64,000 nucleotides of DNA, taken from Candidatus Terasakiella magnetica (GTDB taxonomy: Bacteria; Pseudomonadota; Alphaproteobacteria; Rhodospirillales; Terasakiellaceae). This document shows, one piece after another, positions 43,819-54,532 of this stretch. The position numbers and the translations under genes are program-made. The stretch is taken from NCBI RefSeq assembly GCF_900093605.1, contig NZ_FLYE01000044.1, positions 119,097 to 183,096 on the forward strand. The letters run 5' to 3'. Position 1 is the stretch's first letter. Each line of letters starts with the position of its first letter. Under the pieces are notes generated by a model. It worked only from the letters and a program-made list of their open reading frames with translations. It had not been told where the DNA came from and made no database searches.

Positions 43819-45426
43819 TTAGTTTGCTTGACGGCGCAGGAATGCGGGAATGTCAAGCAAGTCGTCTTCACCAGCATGTTGAGACGTTACCGGACGATCG
43901 GCCGGTGAAATATCAAGGCTTGGCTGTGACATTTCATGGATCTCTGCTGTTTCTTTGGCTTTGGCTGCGCGGGCTACGCGGCCCGTGATGCGACCAAACA
44001 GGGAAGGGGTTGCAGCTGGTTCTTCTTCAACTACTGTTTCTTCCACAACTTCCTCAAGCTTTTGGGCAAAAGGGTTTGGTGCTGTTACGGGTTCCTCAGG
44101 CTGGCTGACCTGTGTGGCCGCCGGTGGGATAAAAGGGGCACGTTCTTGTTGCACCGCCTGTACTTCTTGAGGTTCACGCAGGGAGTTCTGAATACGTTTT
44201 GCAACTTGTTCAGCACTTGTTGCCGGGTTTTCCTGAACGGCTTGGGCAGCTTGTGCTACTGGCTCAGCTTGGGCAACAGGTTGTTGAGGTTGTGCAACAG
44301 ACTGCATGGACAAAACGCGCGAAGCAACATTTTGCGCCATTGTTGGGGCTTGTTCAGCCGCAGGTGCAGGTGTTGGCTGTGGTGCCATTTGCGGTTTTGT
44401 AATTTCTGGTGCGGCATCAAGAACACGTGGTGTTGGCTGTTTGGCTTCCATGGCGTCAATACCTGTTGAAACAACAGAAACGCGCATTTTACCTTCAAGA
44501 GTTTCATCCAGTGTCGTACCGAAGATGATGTTGGCATCTGCGTCAACTTCTTCACGGATACGGTTTGCAGCTTCATCAACTTCAAAGAGGGAGATATCCA
44601 TACCGCCTGTGATGTTGATAAGAACGCCTTTGGCACCCTTCATTGTGCTGTCATCAAGTAGTGGGTTAGAGATCGCTGCTTCTGCGGCCTCTGTTGCACG
44701 GCGTTCGCCTTCGGCCTCGCCTGTACCCATCATGGCTTTACCCATTTCCATCATGACAGTCTTAATGTCAGAGAAATCAAGGTTGATCATACCCGGGCGG
44801 ACCATCAAGTCGGTCACACCGCGCACGCCAGAATGCAGCACTTCATCAGCCATTTGGAAGGCTTCTGCAAATGTTGTGTTTTCAGTAGCGATGCGGAATA
44901 AATTCTGGTTTGGGATCACAATCAATGTGTCCACGTATTTTTGCATTTCTTCAATGCCCGCTTCAGCAAGGCGCATACGGTGCACACCTTCAAACTGGAA
45001 CGGTTTGGTTACAACACCCACAGTCAGGATACCAGCTTCACGTGCAGCATGTGCAATAACAGGGGCTGCACCTGTGCCTGTACCACCGCCCATACCGGCA
45101 GTGATAAAGACCATGTTTGATCCTGTGATCTGTTGCATGATGTCGTCAATTGATTCTAATGCCGCATCACGACCCACATCTGGTTTAGAACCCGCACCCA
45201 AACCGGATGTCAACTGTGCGCCCAGTTGAATACGGTGGTCTGATTTGGATTGTGTCAATGCTTGCGCATCTGTGTTTGCAACAACGAATTCCACACCTTC
45301 AAGTGAAGATTGGATCATGTTGTTAACGGCGTTACCGCCTGCACCACCAACACCAATTACGCTGATGCGTGGCCCTGTTTGCACAGGTACCGGCTGATGT
45401 TCCGGTGCTTGAAAATTAATAGCCAT
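43819..45426 (-). CDS. ftsZ: Cell division GTPase FtsZ
   Basis: Tubulin homologue that forms the Z-ring. From [11 protein letters not shown] it has 535 residues. [13 protein letters not shown] opens the nucleotide-binding domain, [10 protein letters not shown] is the tubulin signature, and FSDIKTVM and [14 protein letters not shown] follow. A long Ala/Gln/Pro/Glu-rich linker spans about residues 320-515, then the conserved C-terminal peptide [14 protein letters not shown] binds FtsA and other partners. The start at ATG 45426 has AGGGCAG upstream; the 19-codon N-terminal extension of the frame is unlikely. Confidence 0.98.
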   Translation of the reverse strand: MAINFQAPEHQPVPVQTGPRISVIGVGGAGGNAVNNMIQSSLEGVEFVVANTDAQALTQSKSDHRIQLGAQLTSGLGAGSKPDVGRDAALESIDDIMQQITGSNMVFITAGMGGGTGTGAAPVIAHAAREAGILTVGVVTKPFQFEGVHRMRLAEAGIEEMQKYVDTLIVIPNQNLFRIATENTTFAEAFQMADEVLHSGVRGVTDLMVRPGMINLDFSDIKTVMMEMGKAMMGTGEAEGERRATEAAEAAISNPLLDDSTMKGAKGVLINITGGMDISLFEVDEAANRIREEVDADANIIFGTTLDETLEGKMRVSVVSTGIDAMEAKQPTPRVLDAAPEITKPQMAPQPTPAPAAEQAPTMAQNVASRVLSMQSVAQPQQPVAQAEPVAQAAQAVQENPATSAEQVAKRIQNSLREPQEVQAVQQERAPFIPPAATQVSQPEEPVTAPNPFAQKLEEVVEETVVEEEPAATPSLFGRITGRVARAAKAKETAEIHEMSQPSLDISPADRPVTSQHAGEDDLLDIPAFLRRQAN

Positions 45427-45537
45427 TTTATCTGCCCTTTCGACTAAACAACTTGTGACTTGCCTTGTTATCGCTCTAACCATCCCAACTTTTTTTATGT
45501 CGGTTATGGCCTTATTTTTGTAGTTTACTCGTTAAAT

Positions 45538-46797
45538 CTAAAAATTTTGTTTAAACCAGACACCTAATTTACCAAAAAGGCTATTTGGGTCTGGCCCTGT
45601 TTGGGCGGGGCCTGTGGGCCACACGCCTTGTTTTTCGTGTGCATATTTCAAGAGACCGATGCATGTAGAAAACTCCGGTCCGCTTGTTGCGTCTGCCAAC
45701 CCTTGCAAATGCTGGGGGCGGGCGAGACGAATTCTTTTAGAAAGGATGCGCGCGGCCAGCTCTTGTACACCGCGCAGCTGAGAGGCACCACCAGTTAACA
45801 CCACTTGGCGACCGATGGCTTTATCAAAGCCGGAATGTTCAAGGCGCTCGCGCACCAGTTCAAATGTTTCTTCAAGGCGCGGCTGAATGATGCTGACTAA
45901 TGTGGAGCGGGACTCAGTGGTCCCTTCTGCATCATCTTCTTCACCCAAAACAGGTACGCGCAAAATTTCATGATCATCGCTTGGTGCTGGTAAGCAGCTG
46001 CCAAATTTTGTTTTCATGCGCTCTGCATGGGCAACAGGGGTGTTAAGCCCGCGCGAAATATCGTTTGTGACTTGGGAGCCACCAACCGGAATGCTATCCA
46101 CATGCACTAATGAGCCATCAATAAAGACAGCAAGATCCGTTGTGCCACCGCCCATATCCACAACGCAGCAGCCCAAGTTCATTTCATCTTCAACCAAGCA
46201 ACCAAGGCCACTGGCATAAGCGCCAACGACTTCTTCTTCAACATCAAGATGGCAACGCTCAAGACAAGTCTTGAGGTTTTGCACGGTGCTGGAATTGGCT
46301 GAGACCAAATTCATACGTACACCAAGGCGATCGCCTGCCATACCGCGTGGGTCGCGCACACCGCTTTCGCCATTGATGACAAATTCAGTTGGAAGGGTGT
46401 GAAGTAGAATATGGTCTTCTGGTAACTGACCTTGGGCGCGGGCCTGATTAAACAGACGCATCACGTCCGGGTCTTCGATCTTGGCGGTGTGAACGTTGGT
46501 TTCAACATTATGCAGGTTGGCTGCAGGATGGCCGCCTGACAAAGAGACGATCACGCGCTCAATCGTATCATCAGCCATTTCTTCAGCCACATGGACGGCG
46601 CTACGGATCGATTTTTCAGCGGCTTCCATATCCACAATTACACCACGGCGCAGGCCGTTCGCAATTTGATGGGAAAGGCCGATGATTTCCAAATCCTGAT
46701 CCTTGGTGGCGCGCGCAACGAAGCAGGACACTTTTGTAGTGCCAATATCCAGGGCGGCAATAAGGCCATTTCTGGTTTTCTTCGTCACGTTTTGCAT
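45538..46797 (-). CDS. ftsA: Cell division protein FtsA
   Basis: Actin-like ATPase that tethers FtsZ to the membrane; 419 residues. The phosphate-1 motif is ALDIGTTKVSCFVA, phosphate-2 is VVDMGGGTTDLAVF and the adenosine motif is VLTGGASQLRGVQELA. The C-terminal amphipathic helix ends LGVWFKQNF. No good ribosome site is seen, so ATG 46797 is the best guess; a TTG four codons upstream is in frame. Confidence 0.96.
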   Translation of the reverse strand: MQNVTKKTRNGLIAALDIGTTKVSCFVARATKDQDLEIIGLSHQIANGLRRGVIVDMEAAEKSIRSAVHVAEEMADDTIERVIVSLSGGHPAANLHNVETNVHTAKIEDPDVMRLFNQARAQGQLPEDHILLHTLPTEFVINGESGVRDPRGMAGDRLGVRMNLVSANSSTVQNLKTCLERCHLDVEEEVVGAYASGLGCLVEDEMNLGCCVVDMGGGTTDLAVFIDGSLVHVDSIPVGGSQVTNDISRGLNTPVAHAERMKTKFGSCLPAPSDDHEILRVPVLGEEDDAEGTTESRSTLVSIIQPRLEETFELVRERLEHSGFDKAIGRQVVLTGGASQLRGVQELAARILSKRIRLARPQHLQGLADATSGPEFSTCIGLLKYAHEKQGVWPTGPAQTGPDPNSLFGKLGVWFKQNF

Positions 46798-46836
46798 TCC
46801 ATTTTTCAAAATAAATTGAGCTTTTAAAGGCTCGCT

Positions 46837-47685
46837 TTATGTATCTTGCCCCACAAGTGGTTTACGAATCGTTTCCAAACCTTCAGTTTTTACTAAAATT
46901 CTGTCTGGAAGACGCATATCTACACTTTCCAGCTTCTTTTTAAAGAGTTCATGTTCTTTGTTGTAGATCGCCAGACGCGACCATGCTTTTTCCGGATGGT
47001 CTTCAGGCAGGCGAATAAACATGCCGTTTTCCATCGCGATATCCCAACGACGCTCAGAGACACGCACGGCAGCTTTTACTTTTTTACCTAAGTCTGGTTC
47101 AGAACGTAAAATCGCCAAAACCTTATCAGCATGGGCGGGCGCGCCTTTACCTACAACGAGGGGAAGGTGAGAAAATACCTTGATATCGTCCCCGCCTGTT
47201 AAGATGACTTCACCCTCTTTATTAATAAGAGAGAAAGTTCCATCATGCTGCCACATGGCGGTTGGGCGATGTTCATTGAGCTTGATATGGATGATATCAG
47301 GCAATTGACGCTCAACTGAAGCCGTTGCCACCCAAGGCAGAGCTTCAATACGCGTGCGCAGTTTGTTTGGATCAATATTTAAAATCGGTTGATCAAGGGA
47401 AAGGTTTACCACTGCGCGCAAGTCTTTAGCCGGTGTGTTTTCACGACCTTCGACCAAAACATCCTTTAAGATAAAACCCGAACCAGCCGTGGCATCAATC
47501 GCTGCTGTTTCCACGCGCAAGGTGGCAAGATCAGCCAGTCCTGTTTTTACTGCATAGGTCATCAAGGCTGCGACCACCCCCATGAGTGAGGCAAAAGCAA
47601 GCGGGCGAAAGGCTGGTTTTTTCCACAAAGCTGTGGCGCGTTTGCGGTTCACATTAGGCTTTGCATTTGTGTTTAGCTGTCGCAT
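46837..47685 (-). CDS. ftsQ: Cell division protein FtsQ
   Basis: Bitopic divisome protein of 282 residues: a basic cytoplasmic N-terminus (NRKRATALWKKP), one membrane helix (LAFASLMGVVAALMTYAV), a POTRA domain starting FILKDVLVEGRENT, and a FtsQ-type beta domain (SVERQLPDIIHIKLNEHRP). AGGAGGCACA upstream is a near-perfect ribosome site inside ddl, which it overlaps by 13 bases. Confidence 0.95.
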   Translation of the reverse strand: MRQLNTNAKPNVNRKRATALWKKPAFRPLAFASLMGVVAALMTYAVKTGLADLATLRVETAAIDATAGSGFILKDVLVEGRENTPAKDLRAVVNLSLDQPILNIDPNKLRTRIEALPWVATASVERQLPDIIHIKLNEHRPTAMWQHDGTFSLINKEGEVILTGGDDIKVFSHLPLVVGKGAPAHADKVLAILRSEPDLGKKVKAAVRVSERRWDIAMENGMFIRLPEDHPEKAWSRLAIYNKEHELFKKKLESVDMRLPDRILVKTEGLETIRKPLVGQDT

Positions 47686-48584
47686 TGTGCCTCCTCAACC
47701 ATCCAGGCCACCAATTTTGGAAAAGAAATATCAGCAGCAGCGGCTTGTTCTGGCACCAGTGAGGTGGGTGTCATGCCGGGCTGGGTGTTAATTTCAAGGA
47801 TGTAAAGCTCACCTTTTTCTTCGTCATAGCGAAAATCAGCGCGCGATACCCCGCGACAGCCCAATGTATTGTGGGCAATCTCAGAGAGTTTTTTGACACG
47901 CTCTTCAATATCGGCTGGAATTTTCGCAGGTACTTCATGCCAAGACCCGCCATCGGCGTATTTCGCATCATAGTCATAAAATTTATGATCTGTGCCAATC
48001 TCGGTCACGCCTAGAGCGCCTTGATCACCCATCACCGCAACAGTGAGTTCGCGACCAGCAATGAATTGTTCAACCATAACCGTTTCGCCATAAGGCCAGT
48101 CATCATGGCTAAAGGGAGGTTCATCGCCTTCAAAGACGACCTTGACCCCGACGCTTGAGCCTTCATTGGCAGGCTTGATCACATAGGGGCGTTCCATCAC
48201 ATCACCTGCCAAAACCTCATCGCGTTTGGCAATGACATGTTTGGCACAAGGAATACCCGCTTCTTCAAACAGGCGTTTTGCCATGGGCTTATCCATGGCG
48301 ATGCTGGAAGCCAGCACACCGGAATGGGTGTAAGGCACATTAATAATGTTAAGAAAGCCCTGAATGCAGCCGTCTTCACCATAAGGGCCGTGCAGCGCAT
48401 TGAAAATCACATCAGGTTTGGGATAAAGACGGGTTAGTAGAGAGCCCATATCGCGCTGGATATCAACTGTTGTGACACTATAGCCCGCTTCTTGTAAGCC
48501 TTTGGCACAAGCTGCCCCGCTTACCAAGGATACTTCACGTTCAGAGGACCATCCGCCCATGAGGACTGCAACATGTGTGCTCAT
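47673..48584 (-). CDS. ddl: D-alanine--D-alanine ligase
   Basis: Makes the D-Ala-D-Ala dipeptide for lipid II. The 303-residue ATP-grasp enzyme has HGPYGEDGCIQGFL near the N-terminus, PYVIKPANEGSSVGVKVV, and the metal-binding end YILEINTQPGMTPTSLVPEQA. It overlaps murB by four bases and ftsQ by 13. Confidence 0.97.
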   Translation of the reverse strand: MSTHVAVLMGGWSSEREVSLVSGAACAKGLQEAGYSVTTVDIQRDMGSLLTRLYPKPDVIFNALHGPYGEDGCIQGFLNIINVPYTHSGVLASSIAMDKPMAKRLFEEAGIPCAKHVIAKRDEVLAGDVMERPYVIKPANEGSSVGVKVVFEGDEPPFSHDDWPYGETVMVEQFIAGRELTVAVMGDQGALGVTEIGTDHKFYDYDAKYADGGSWHEVPAKIPADIEERVKKLSEIAHNTLGCRGVSRADFRYDEEKGELYILEINTQPGMTPTSLVPEQAAAADISFPKLVAWMVEEAQCDS

Positions 48585-49516
48585 GCGTCTTCTCCCTTTT
48601 CAATGCCGATACGTTTAATTTCCCAACGAAGCTCAACGCCGCTGGTTTCTTTAACGCGCGTGCGGACTTCTTCGCCAAGACCTTCAAGATCAGCCGCTGT
48701 GGCTTCACCAGTGTTAATCAAGAAATTACAATGTTGTTGTGATACTTGCGCACCACCTCGCTTTAGGCCGCGACAGCCTGCTTCATCAACCAACTGCCAT
48801 GCTTTATGGCCTTCTGGGTTGGCAAAGGTCGACCCACCCGTTCTGGAACGGATCGGCTGGCTTTCACCGCGTGCATCTTGAATGCGTTGCATTTCTGCTG
48901 CGATGGTTTCTTTTGGGGACGGGGTGGCTTTCATGCGGGTGGAAACAAAGGTCCAGCCTGCATCACCAAGATCACAATGGCGATAGGAATAGCCCATCTC
49001 ATTGAGGTTTAATGTTTTAAGCTCACCTTGTGGTGAAATTGCTTGGGCTTCAACCAGCACGTCTTTCATCTCCCGACCATAGGCTCCCGCGTTCATTCGC
49101 AAGGCACCACCTATTGTGCCGGGAATACCACTAAGAAATTCTAAACCACCTAAAGAATTTTCAAGTGCGACTTTTGCCACATTGCCATCAAGGGCGCCTG
49201 CACCTGCACTTATACAGTCACCATCAACACTGATATTGGCAAAATTGCGCCCCAAACGCACCACAACACCGGGAATGCCACCATCACGAATGAGAAGGTT
49301 GGAACCTACCCCGATAAAGGTTACATCCACATCAAGGGGTTTGTTCTTGATGAAATCAGCAAGGTCTTGGGCATCTTGGGGTCTAAACATAACTTCTGCT
49401 GGCCCGCCCACGCGAAACCATGTCACCTTATTCAAAGGCGCATTGGCACTAAGGCGACCACGCACGGGCGGGAGCCTATCCAATAAACCTTCTTTGAATG
49501 AAACGACAGAAGTCAC
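48581..49516 (-). CDS. murB: UDP-N-acetylenolpyruvoylglucosamine reductase
   Basis: FAD/NADPH enzyme that converts UDP-GlcNAc-enolpyruvate to UDP-MurNAc. The 311-residue type I MurB has TWFRVGGPAEV, GVGSNLLIRDGG, GIPGTIGGALRMNAGAYG and the catalytic Ser/Glu region GGSTFANPEGHKAW. The start is GTG 49516, with GAGGG nine bases upstream. It is four bases from murC. Confidence 0.97.
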   Translation of the reverse strand: MTSVVSFKEGLLDRLPPVRGRLSANAPLNKVTWFRVGGPAEVMFRPQDAQDLADFIKNKPLDVDVTFIGVGSNLLIRDGGIPGVVVRLGRNFANISVDGDCISAGAGALDGNVAKVALENSLGGLEFLSGIPGTIGGALRMNAGAYGREMKDVLVEAQAISPQGELKTLNLNEMGYSYRHCDLGDAGWTFVSTRMKATPSPKETIAAEMQRIQDARGESQPIRSRTGGSTFANPEGHKAWQLVDEAGCRGLKRGGAQVSQQHCNFLINTGEATAADLEGLGEEVRTRVKETSGVELRWEIKRIGIEKGEDA

Positions 49517-49520
49517 GAAA

Positions 49521-50933
49521 TTAACCCTCTTTTACTTTTGTAAGTTGATCAGGAAGCGCATAAGCCCATGCTGAAATATTGCCTGCACCACAGCAAACCA
49601 CATAATCACCCGGGCCTGCGATGTCGTTGATCACACCTGCAAGGGCGTCTTGGCTTTCAAGGGCAATTACATGGCGATGACCATGGGAAATCAGGCTTTC
49701 AGACAGGCTGTTTTTATCAATACCTTCAAGGGGTTGTTCACCTGCGGGGAACACATCAGCCACAATCACAGTGTCGGCATCGTTAAAGCAGGTGGAAAAT
49801 TCTTCAAAAAGATCACGCAGACGTGTGTAGCGGTGAGGCTGCACAACAGCATGCACCTTGCCACGCCCTGCGCCGCGCGCCGCTTTTAAGACAGAGGAAA
49901 TTTCAACAGGGTGATGGGCATAATCATCAATTACCGTGATGCCATCAATTTCACCAGTCTTTGTGAAACGACGTTTTACACCGCTAAAATCTGAAAGGCC
50001 TTTGCGAATGGTCGCATCACTCATGCCCAGCTCAAGCCCGACACAAACAGCAGCCAAACTGTTTTGAACGTTATGTTCCCCCAGCATTGGGAAGTGCAGC
50101 CCCTCAATGGTGCGGGCTTCACCCTCACCACGTGGGGTGATGGTCACATCAAAACGCACGCCATCTGCGCCCATATCCACGTTGGTTGCGCGCACATCTG
50201 CTTGGGGAGAAAAGCCATAGGTGATGATTTTGCGATCAGACACCCGTGGGATCATGGCTTGAACTTCAGCATGATCAATACATAGGGCGGCAAAACCGTA
50301 AAACGGGATATTTTGAACAAAGGTATCAAACGCTGCGCGCAAGGTATCAAAATCACCATAGTGATCAAGATGCTCAGGATCGATGTTGGTGACAACGGCA
50401 CATGCTGCAGGCAGTTTAATAAAGGTACCATCAGACTCATCGGCTTCAGCTACCAACCAATCACCTTCACCCAAACGTGCGTTGGTGCCATAGGCATTGA
50501 TGATCCCGCCATTAATGACCGTCGGGTCCATTTCTGCGGCATCAAGCAAGGTGGCGATAATGGTGGTTGTAGTGGTTTTACCATGGGTGCCGCCCACCGC
50601 GATGGAGGCTTTAAGACGCATGAGTTCAGCCAGCATTTCAGCACGGCGCACAACTGGGATGAGGTTATGACGGGCATGAACCACTTCTGGGTTATCTGCC
50701 TTAACCGCTGATGAGATAACAACGACTTGGGCGTCTTTGGCATTTTCTTCAGCATGACCGACAAAGACCTTGATGCCAAGTTCGCGCAAGCGCTGGACAT
50801 TGGCGTTATCATTAAGGTCACTACCTTGAACGCTATAGCCGAGGTTATGGAGAATTTCGGCAATGCCGCTCATACCGATACCGCCGATACCGACAAAATG
50901 TAGGGTGCCAATGGAAAGAGGGAGTGATTTCAT
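49521..50933 (-). CDS. murC: UDP-N-acetylmuramate--L-alanine ligase
   Basis: Adds L-Ala to UDP-MurNAc. The 470-residue Mur ligase opens with [17 protein letters not shown], has the P-loop [13 protein letters not shown], and later [12 protein letters not shown] and [10 protein letters not shown]. Length is standard. Confidence 0.98.
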   Translation of the reverse strand: MKSLPLSIGTLHFVGIGGIGMSGIAEILHNLGYSVQGSDLNDNANVQRLRELGIKVFVGHAEENAKDAQVVVISSAVKADNPEVVHARHNLIPVVRRAEMLAELMRLKASIAVGGTHGKTTTTTIIATLLDAAEMDPTVINGGIINAYGTNARLGEGDWLVAEADESDGTFIKLPAACAVVTNIDPEHLDHYGDFDTLRAAFDTFVQNIPFYGFAALCIDHAEVQAMIPRVSDRKIITYGFSPQADVRATNVDMGADGVRFDVTITPRGEGEARTIEGLHFPMLGEHNVQNSLAAVCVGLELGMSDATIRKGLSDFSGVKRRFTKTGEIDGITVIDDYAHHPVEISSVLKAARGAGRGKVHAVVQPHRYTRLRDLFEEFSTCFNDADTVIVADVFPAGEQPLEGIDKNSLSESLISHGHRHVIALESQDALAGVINDIAGPGDYVVCCGAGNISAWAYALPDQLTKVKEG

Positions 50934-50944
50934 AAGTTTTCTCT

Positions 50945-52048
50945 TTAAACCTCGATTAATTCTTCAACAGCATCTGCCAAACGTGATGCCGCATCTGGGC
51001 GACCGGCGTTCAGGCTTGCTGCTGCGGTGTTGTTAAGTGTTTGGGGTTCGCTAAATAGGGCTTCCAAGCGATCAGCCAGAATGTCTGCATCAAAGGCTTC
51101 TTGGGGCATGAGCCAGCCTGCGCCTGCTTCATCAATGGCATGAGCATTGCGTGACTGATGATCATCAATCGCATAAGGGTAGGGCACCAAAATAGACGGG
51201 CGACCCACCGCTGTGACTTCAGCGCAGGTGGAGGCACCTGAGCGCGCAATCAGCAAATGGGTTTTTGCCAAACGTTCAGGCACATCATCAAAGAAGCTTT
51301 CAAGCGTGGCTTTCATGCCATTGCGCTTATAAGCTTTGCGGGTATCATCTAAAAGTTCTGGGCGACATTGCTGGGTAATGTGCAAACGCTCGCGCATATT
51401 TGGCGGCAGTTTGGCAAAACTTTCTGGCAACACATCACTAAAGACCTGCGCGCCTTGGGATCCACCAAGAATGAGCACTTCAATGGGGGAGCTTTCATCA
51501 AGGCTTGTATAGGCCGTGGAACGTAGCGCAAGGATGTTCTCACGAACAGGCATACCTGTGAACGTGACCTTATCAGCACCAACTTCACCAATATGATCGA
51601 CATGTTCAAATGAGGTGCAAATACGTTTCACCTTTGGTGCGAGCAATCGATTGGCACGACCAAGTACCGCATTTTGTTCATGGATCATGGAGGCAAAACC
51701 ACCAATGGAAGCGGCAATCATGGTCGGAACAGAGGCATAGCCGCCAAAGCCAACAACCACACTTGGCCCCATTTTACCGAGCAAGCGTTTGGCTTGAAAC
51801 GTACCATAAGCCAGTGACAGGGCAGAGCGAACCTTGCCAAAGAAACCACGACCAGCCACACCCCCTGCGGAAATGTGTTTTGTTTCCAGCCCGCCAAGAA
51901 CGCCGCTGTAGTTACCACCGCGCTTATCTGTAAATAAAGCCAGACGATAGCCGCGTTTTTGCAGCTCGCTTGCCAGACTTTCAGCCGGGAAAACATGCCC
52001 GCCTGTACCGCCTGCGGCTAAAATTACAAGTGGCTTGGTATCGCTCAT
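50945..52048 (-). CDS. murG: UDP-GlcNAc transferase MurG (lipid II synthesis)
   Basis: Adds GlcNAc to lipid I at the inner face of the membrane. The 367-residue GT-B enzyme has [16 protein letters not shown] (G-loop 1), [11 protein letters not shown] and [12 protein letters not shown], with [10 protein letters not shown] starting the C-terminal half. GGAGGTGAC upstream is a strong ribosome site. It overlaps ftsW by four bases. Confidence 0.98.
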   Translation of the reverse strand: MSDTKPLVILAAGGTGGHVFPAESLASELQKRGYRLALFTDKRGGNYSGVLGGLETKHISAGGVAGRGFFGKVRSALSLAYGTFQAKRLLGKMGPSVVVGFGGYASVPTMIAASIGGFASMIHEQNAVLGRANRLLAPKVKRICTSFEHVDHIGEVGADKVTFTGMPVRENILALRSTAYTSLDESSPIEVLILGGSQGAQVFSDVLPESFAKLPPNMRERLHITQQCRPELLDDTRKAYKRNGMKATLESFFDDVPERLAKTHLLIARSGASTCAEVTAVGRPSILVPYPYAIDDHQSRNAHAIDEAGAGWLMPQEAFDADILADRLEALFSEPQTLNNTAAASLNAGRPDAASRLADAVEELIEV

Positions 52049-53163
52049 AAGTCACCTCCGGCGCGACGTCGTGTTAAAGAAAGCAGCATGCCCATGCCAA
52101 GGGCCAAGGATAAAAGGGACGAGCCGCCATAAGAGATAAACGGCAATGTCATGCCCTTGGTGGGCATCAAATGTGTGGTCGAGGCCATATTAATCACCGC
52201 TTGCAAGCCAAACTGGGTAACCAGCCCGCCAACAGCAAGCAGGACAAACAGGTTGTCTTCGCGAAACATGCGTGAAAAACCGCGCAAGACAACAGTTGCA
52301 AACAGGCCAATGATAAACAGGCAAGCGATCAGGCCGAACTCTTCACCAGCCACGGCAAAGATGAAATCCGTATGGGCATCGGGAAGCACATGTTTGATAT
52401 CGCCTTCACCCGGGCCTGTACCAAACAGCCCGCCATTTTGAAAAGCTTCAAGGGAGCGGGTGATTTGATAATTATCACCACTGGCAGGATCAAGAAAACG
52501 ATCAACCCGGCTTTTAACGTGATCGACTGTCAGATATGCGATCATGGAGCCCGACATGAAGACAAAGGCAACCAGCACGACAAAGAAGACAGGTAAGCCT
52601 GCCAAGAAGAATTGCATGCCCCAAACCGCTGAGATCACTGCTGTCATGCCGAAATCGGGTTGGGTAACAAGTAGGGCGGCAACCATCACAAACAGGGCAA
52701 CGCAGATATAATGACCGGGGAAGTTATTGTCTTTTCGCCATTCAGAAAACATCCATGCAGCCACAACTGCAAAAGTCGGTTTTAAAAATTCAGAAGGCTG
52801 AATGGTAAAGCCTGCAAAAGATATCCAACGCGAGGCCCCTTTGATCTCAGCCCCGAGGAAATGAGTGCTGATGGTTAAGGCGATAAAGCAGATAAAGGCT
52901 AATGTTGCTAAACGCCTGATCATGACGGGTTCCATAAGGGAAACCACAATCATGGTGAGCAAGGCCAAAGGCAAGTAAGCAAACTGACGAATGGCAAAGT
53001 GATAGGTGCCCAGATCAAGGCGTGCAGCCACAGGCGGGCTGGCGGCCAATGTTAAAATCGCACCACAGGCTACAATCAATAAAATAGAAGTCAGCAACCA
53101 GCGATCGACCGTCCACCACCAGCGGCTCATAATACTTGTATCTACACGAGAGAAGATGACCAT
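52045..53163 (-). CDS. ftsW: Peptidoglycan glycosyltransferase FtsW
   Basis: SEDS-family septal peptidoglycan polymerase; 372 residues with about ten membrane helices. Family segments include GASRWISFAGFTIQPSEF, GEGDIKHVLPDAHTDFIFAV and the end TKGMTLPFISYGGSSLL. The ATG lies directly next to the murD stop, and the protein works with FtsI encoded in the same cluster. Confidence 0.97.
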   Translation of the reverse strand: MVIFSRVDTSIMSRWWWTVDRWLLTSILLIVACGAILTLAASPPVAARLDLGTYHFAIRQFAYLPLALLTMIVVSLMEPVMIRRLATLAFICFIALTISTHFLGAEIKGASRWISFAGFTIQPSEFLKPTFAVVAAWMFSEWRKDNNFPGHYICVALFVMVAALLVTQPDFGMTAVISAVWGMQFFLAGLPVFFVVLVAFVFMSGSMIAYLTVDHVKSRVDRFLDPASGDNYQITRSLEAFQNGGLFGTGPGEGDIKHVLPDAHTDFIFAVAGEEFGLIACLFIIGLFATVVLRGFSRMFREDNLFVLLAVGGLVTQFGLQAVINMASTTHLMPTKGMTLPFISYGGSSLLSLALGMGMLLSLTRRRAGGDL

Positions 53164-54519
53164 TTACGCAGCCTCCCCTTCTTGAATTTGGGCAACGATT
53201 TCTTTAAAGGCATCGCCGCGCGCTTCAAAACTTTTAAACTGGTCCCAAGAGGCACAGGCTGGTGAGAGTAAAATCACACCACCGTTTTCTTTGGCATCTG
53301 CGAAAGCCGCTTTTGTTGCCACGTCCAATGTCTGGCATGTTTGATACTTAAGCTGGCCTTCTAAGGTTTTGGCAAAATCTTTTTCTGCTTCACCAATGAG
53401 ATAGGCTTTTTTAATACCGCCAAGCTCACTTAAAAGCTGCTCAATCCCGCCTTCTTTGGCCTGACCGCCTGCAATCCAGTAAATATCTTCATATGCGCCC
53501 AAGGCTTTGGATGTAGCGTCCGCATTGGTGGCTTTGCTGTCATTGATGAACAAGACACCGTTCACAGTTGTGACGATTTCTTGGCGATGTTCAAGACCGG
53601 GGAAACTGGCAATACCGCGCACGATCCATTCAGGGGCAGCCCCAACGCCAACGCAGGCTGCATAAGCAGTTGCGGCATTTTGCTGGTTATGACGCCCTTG
53701 CAGGGTGCGAACAGAAGAAAGGTCCATGACCTGTTCCCCATCTTCACAAAAAGCTTCATCAATTAAGACATCTTCATCGCTGAAAATACCGTCATCAACC
53801 GGACCAGTTGCTGAAATGGCAATGCGTTTTGCTTTTGTAAGCTCTGCCTCATTAAAGACAGCGGCGCTATGCTCATCATCGATACCGATGATGGCGAACT
53901 GTTCGCTGCTTTGGTTGGCAAAGATGTTTTTCTTGGCTGCAATATAGCCTTCAAGCCCACCGTGGCGATCCAGATGGTCTGCACTGATGTTGAGCCAAAC
54001 AGCCACATCGGCACAAAGCGAAGGCGTGCGTTCTAACTGATAAGAGGAAAGCTCCAGCACATAAACACCATCTTCATCCAAGGCTTCCAGATCAAGCGCG
54101 GGAATGCCAAGATTGCCGCCCACTTCCACATCAAGGCCTGCCACATCTAAAATATGGGCGATCAGTGCGGTGGTGGTTGATTTACCGTTTGTGCCGGTAA
54201 TGGCAATATATTTGGCTTGGGGTTGGGCCTGAATGAGCAATTCCACATCACAGACAATTGCCACATTATGGGCGCGTGCCAGTTCTGCCACCGGATGTGG
54301 GGTGGGGAAGGTGTGGGGGATGCCCGGGCTCATGACCAAGAGGTCGATTGTGTTCCAGTCTGCTTTGGTCAGATCAATCAGATCATCACGCTCAGATGTA
54401 TCATCCCATGCTAAAACAGTTGCGCCGGCTTCTTTAAGCGCGCGCATGGCTGAAAGGCCGGATTTACCAAGCCCTAAAACAGCAACAGTTTTGCCTTTAT
54501 ATGTGGTGGGAATGATCAC
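53164..54519 (-). CDS. murD: UDP-N-acetylmuramoyl-L-alanine--D-glutamate ligase
   Basis: Adds D-Glu. The 451-residue Mur ligase has the N-terminal GLGKSGLSAMRAL, P-loop ITGTNGKSTTTALIAH, NISADHLDRHGG and the late LLSPACASWDQFKSFEARG, which is diagnostic for MurD. The start is GTG 54519, with AGGAAG about ten bases upstream. Confidence 0.97.
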   Translation of the reverse strand: MIIPTTYKGKTVAVLGLGKSGLSAMRALKEAGATVLAWDDTSERDDLIDLTKADWNTIDLLVMSPGIPHTFPTPHPVAELARAHNVAIVCDVELLIQAQPQAKYIAITGTNGKSTTTALIAHILDVAGLDVEVGGNLGIPALDLEALDEDGVYVLELSSYQLERTPSLCADVAVWLNISADHLDRHGGLEGYIAAKKNIFANQSSEQFAIIGIDDEHSAAVFNEAELTKAKRIAISATGPVDDGIFSDEDVLIDEAFCEDGEQVMDLSSVRTLQGRHNQQNAATAYAACVGVGAAPEWIVRGIASFPGLEHRQEIVTTVNGVLFINDSKATNADATSKALGAYEDIYWIAGGQAKEGGIEQLLSELGGIKKAYLIGEAEKDFAKTLEGQLKYQTCQTLDVATKAAFADAKENGGVILLSPACASWDQFKSFEARGDAFKEIVAQIQEGEAA

Positions 54520-54532
54520 GTGAGTTACTTCC

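Noticed and set aside
44306-45229. Long + strand open frame (307 codons) opposite ftsZ
   Set aside because: Shadow of a highly conserved gene in its strict codon usage; there is no plausible start site or homology.
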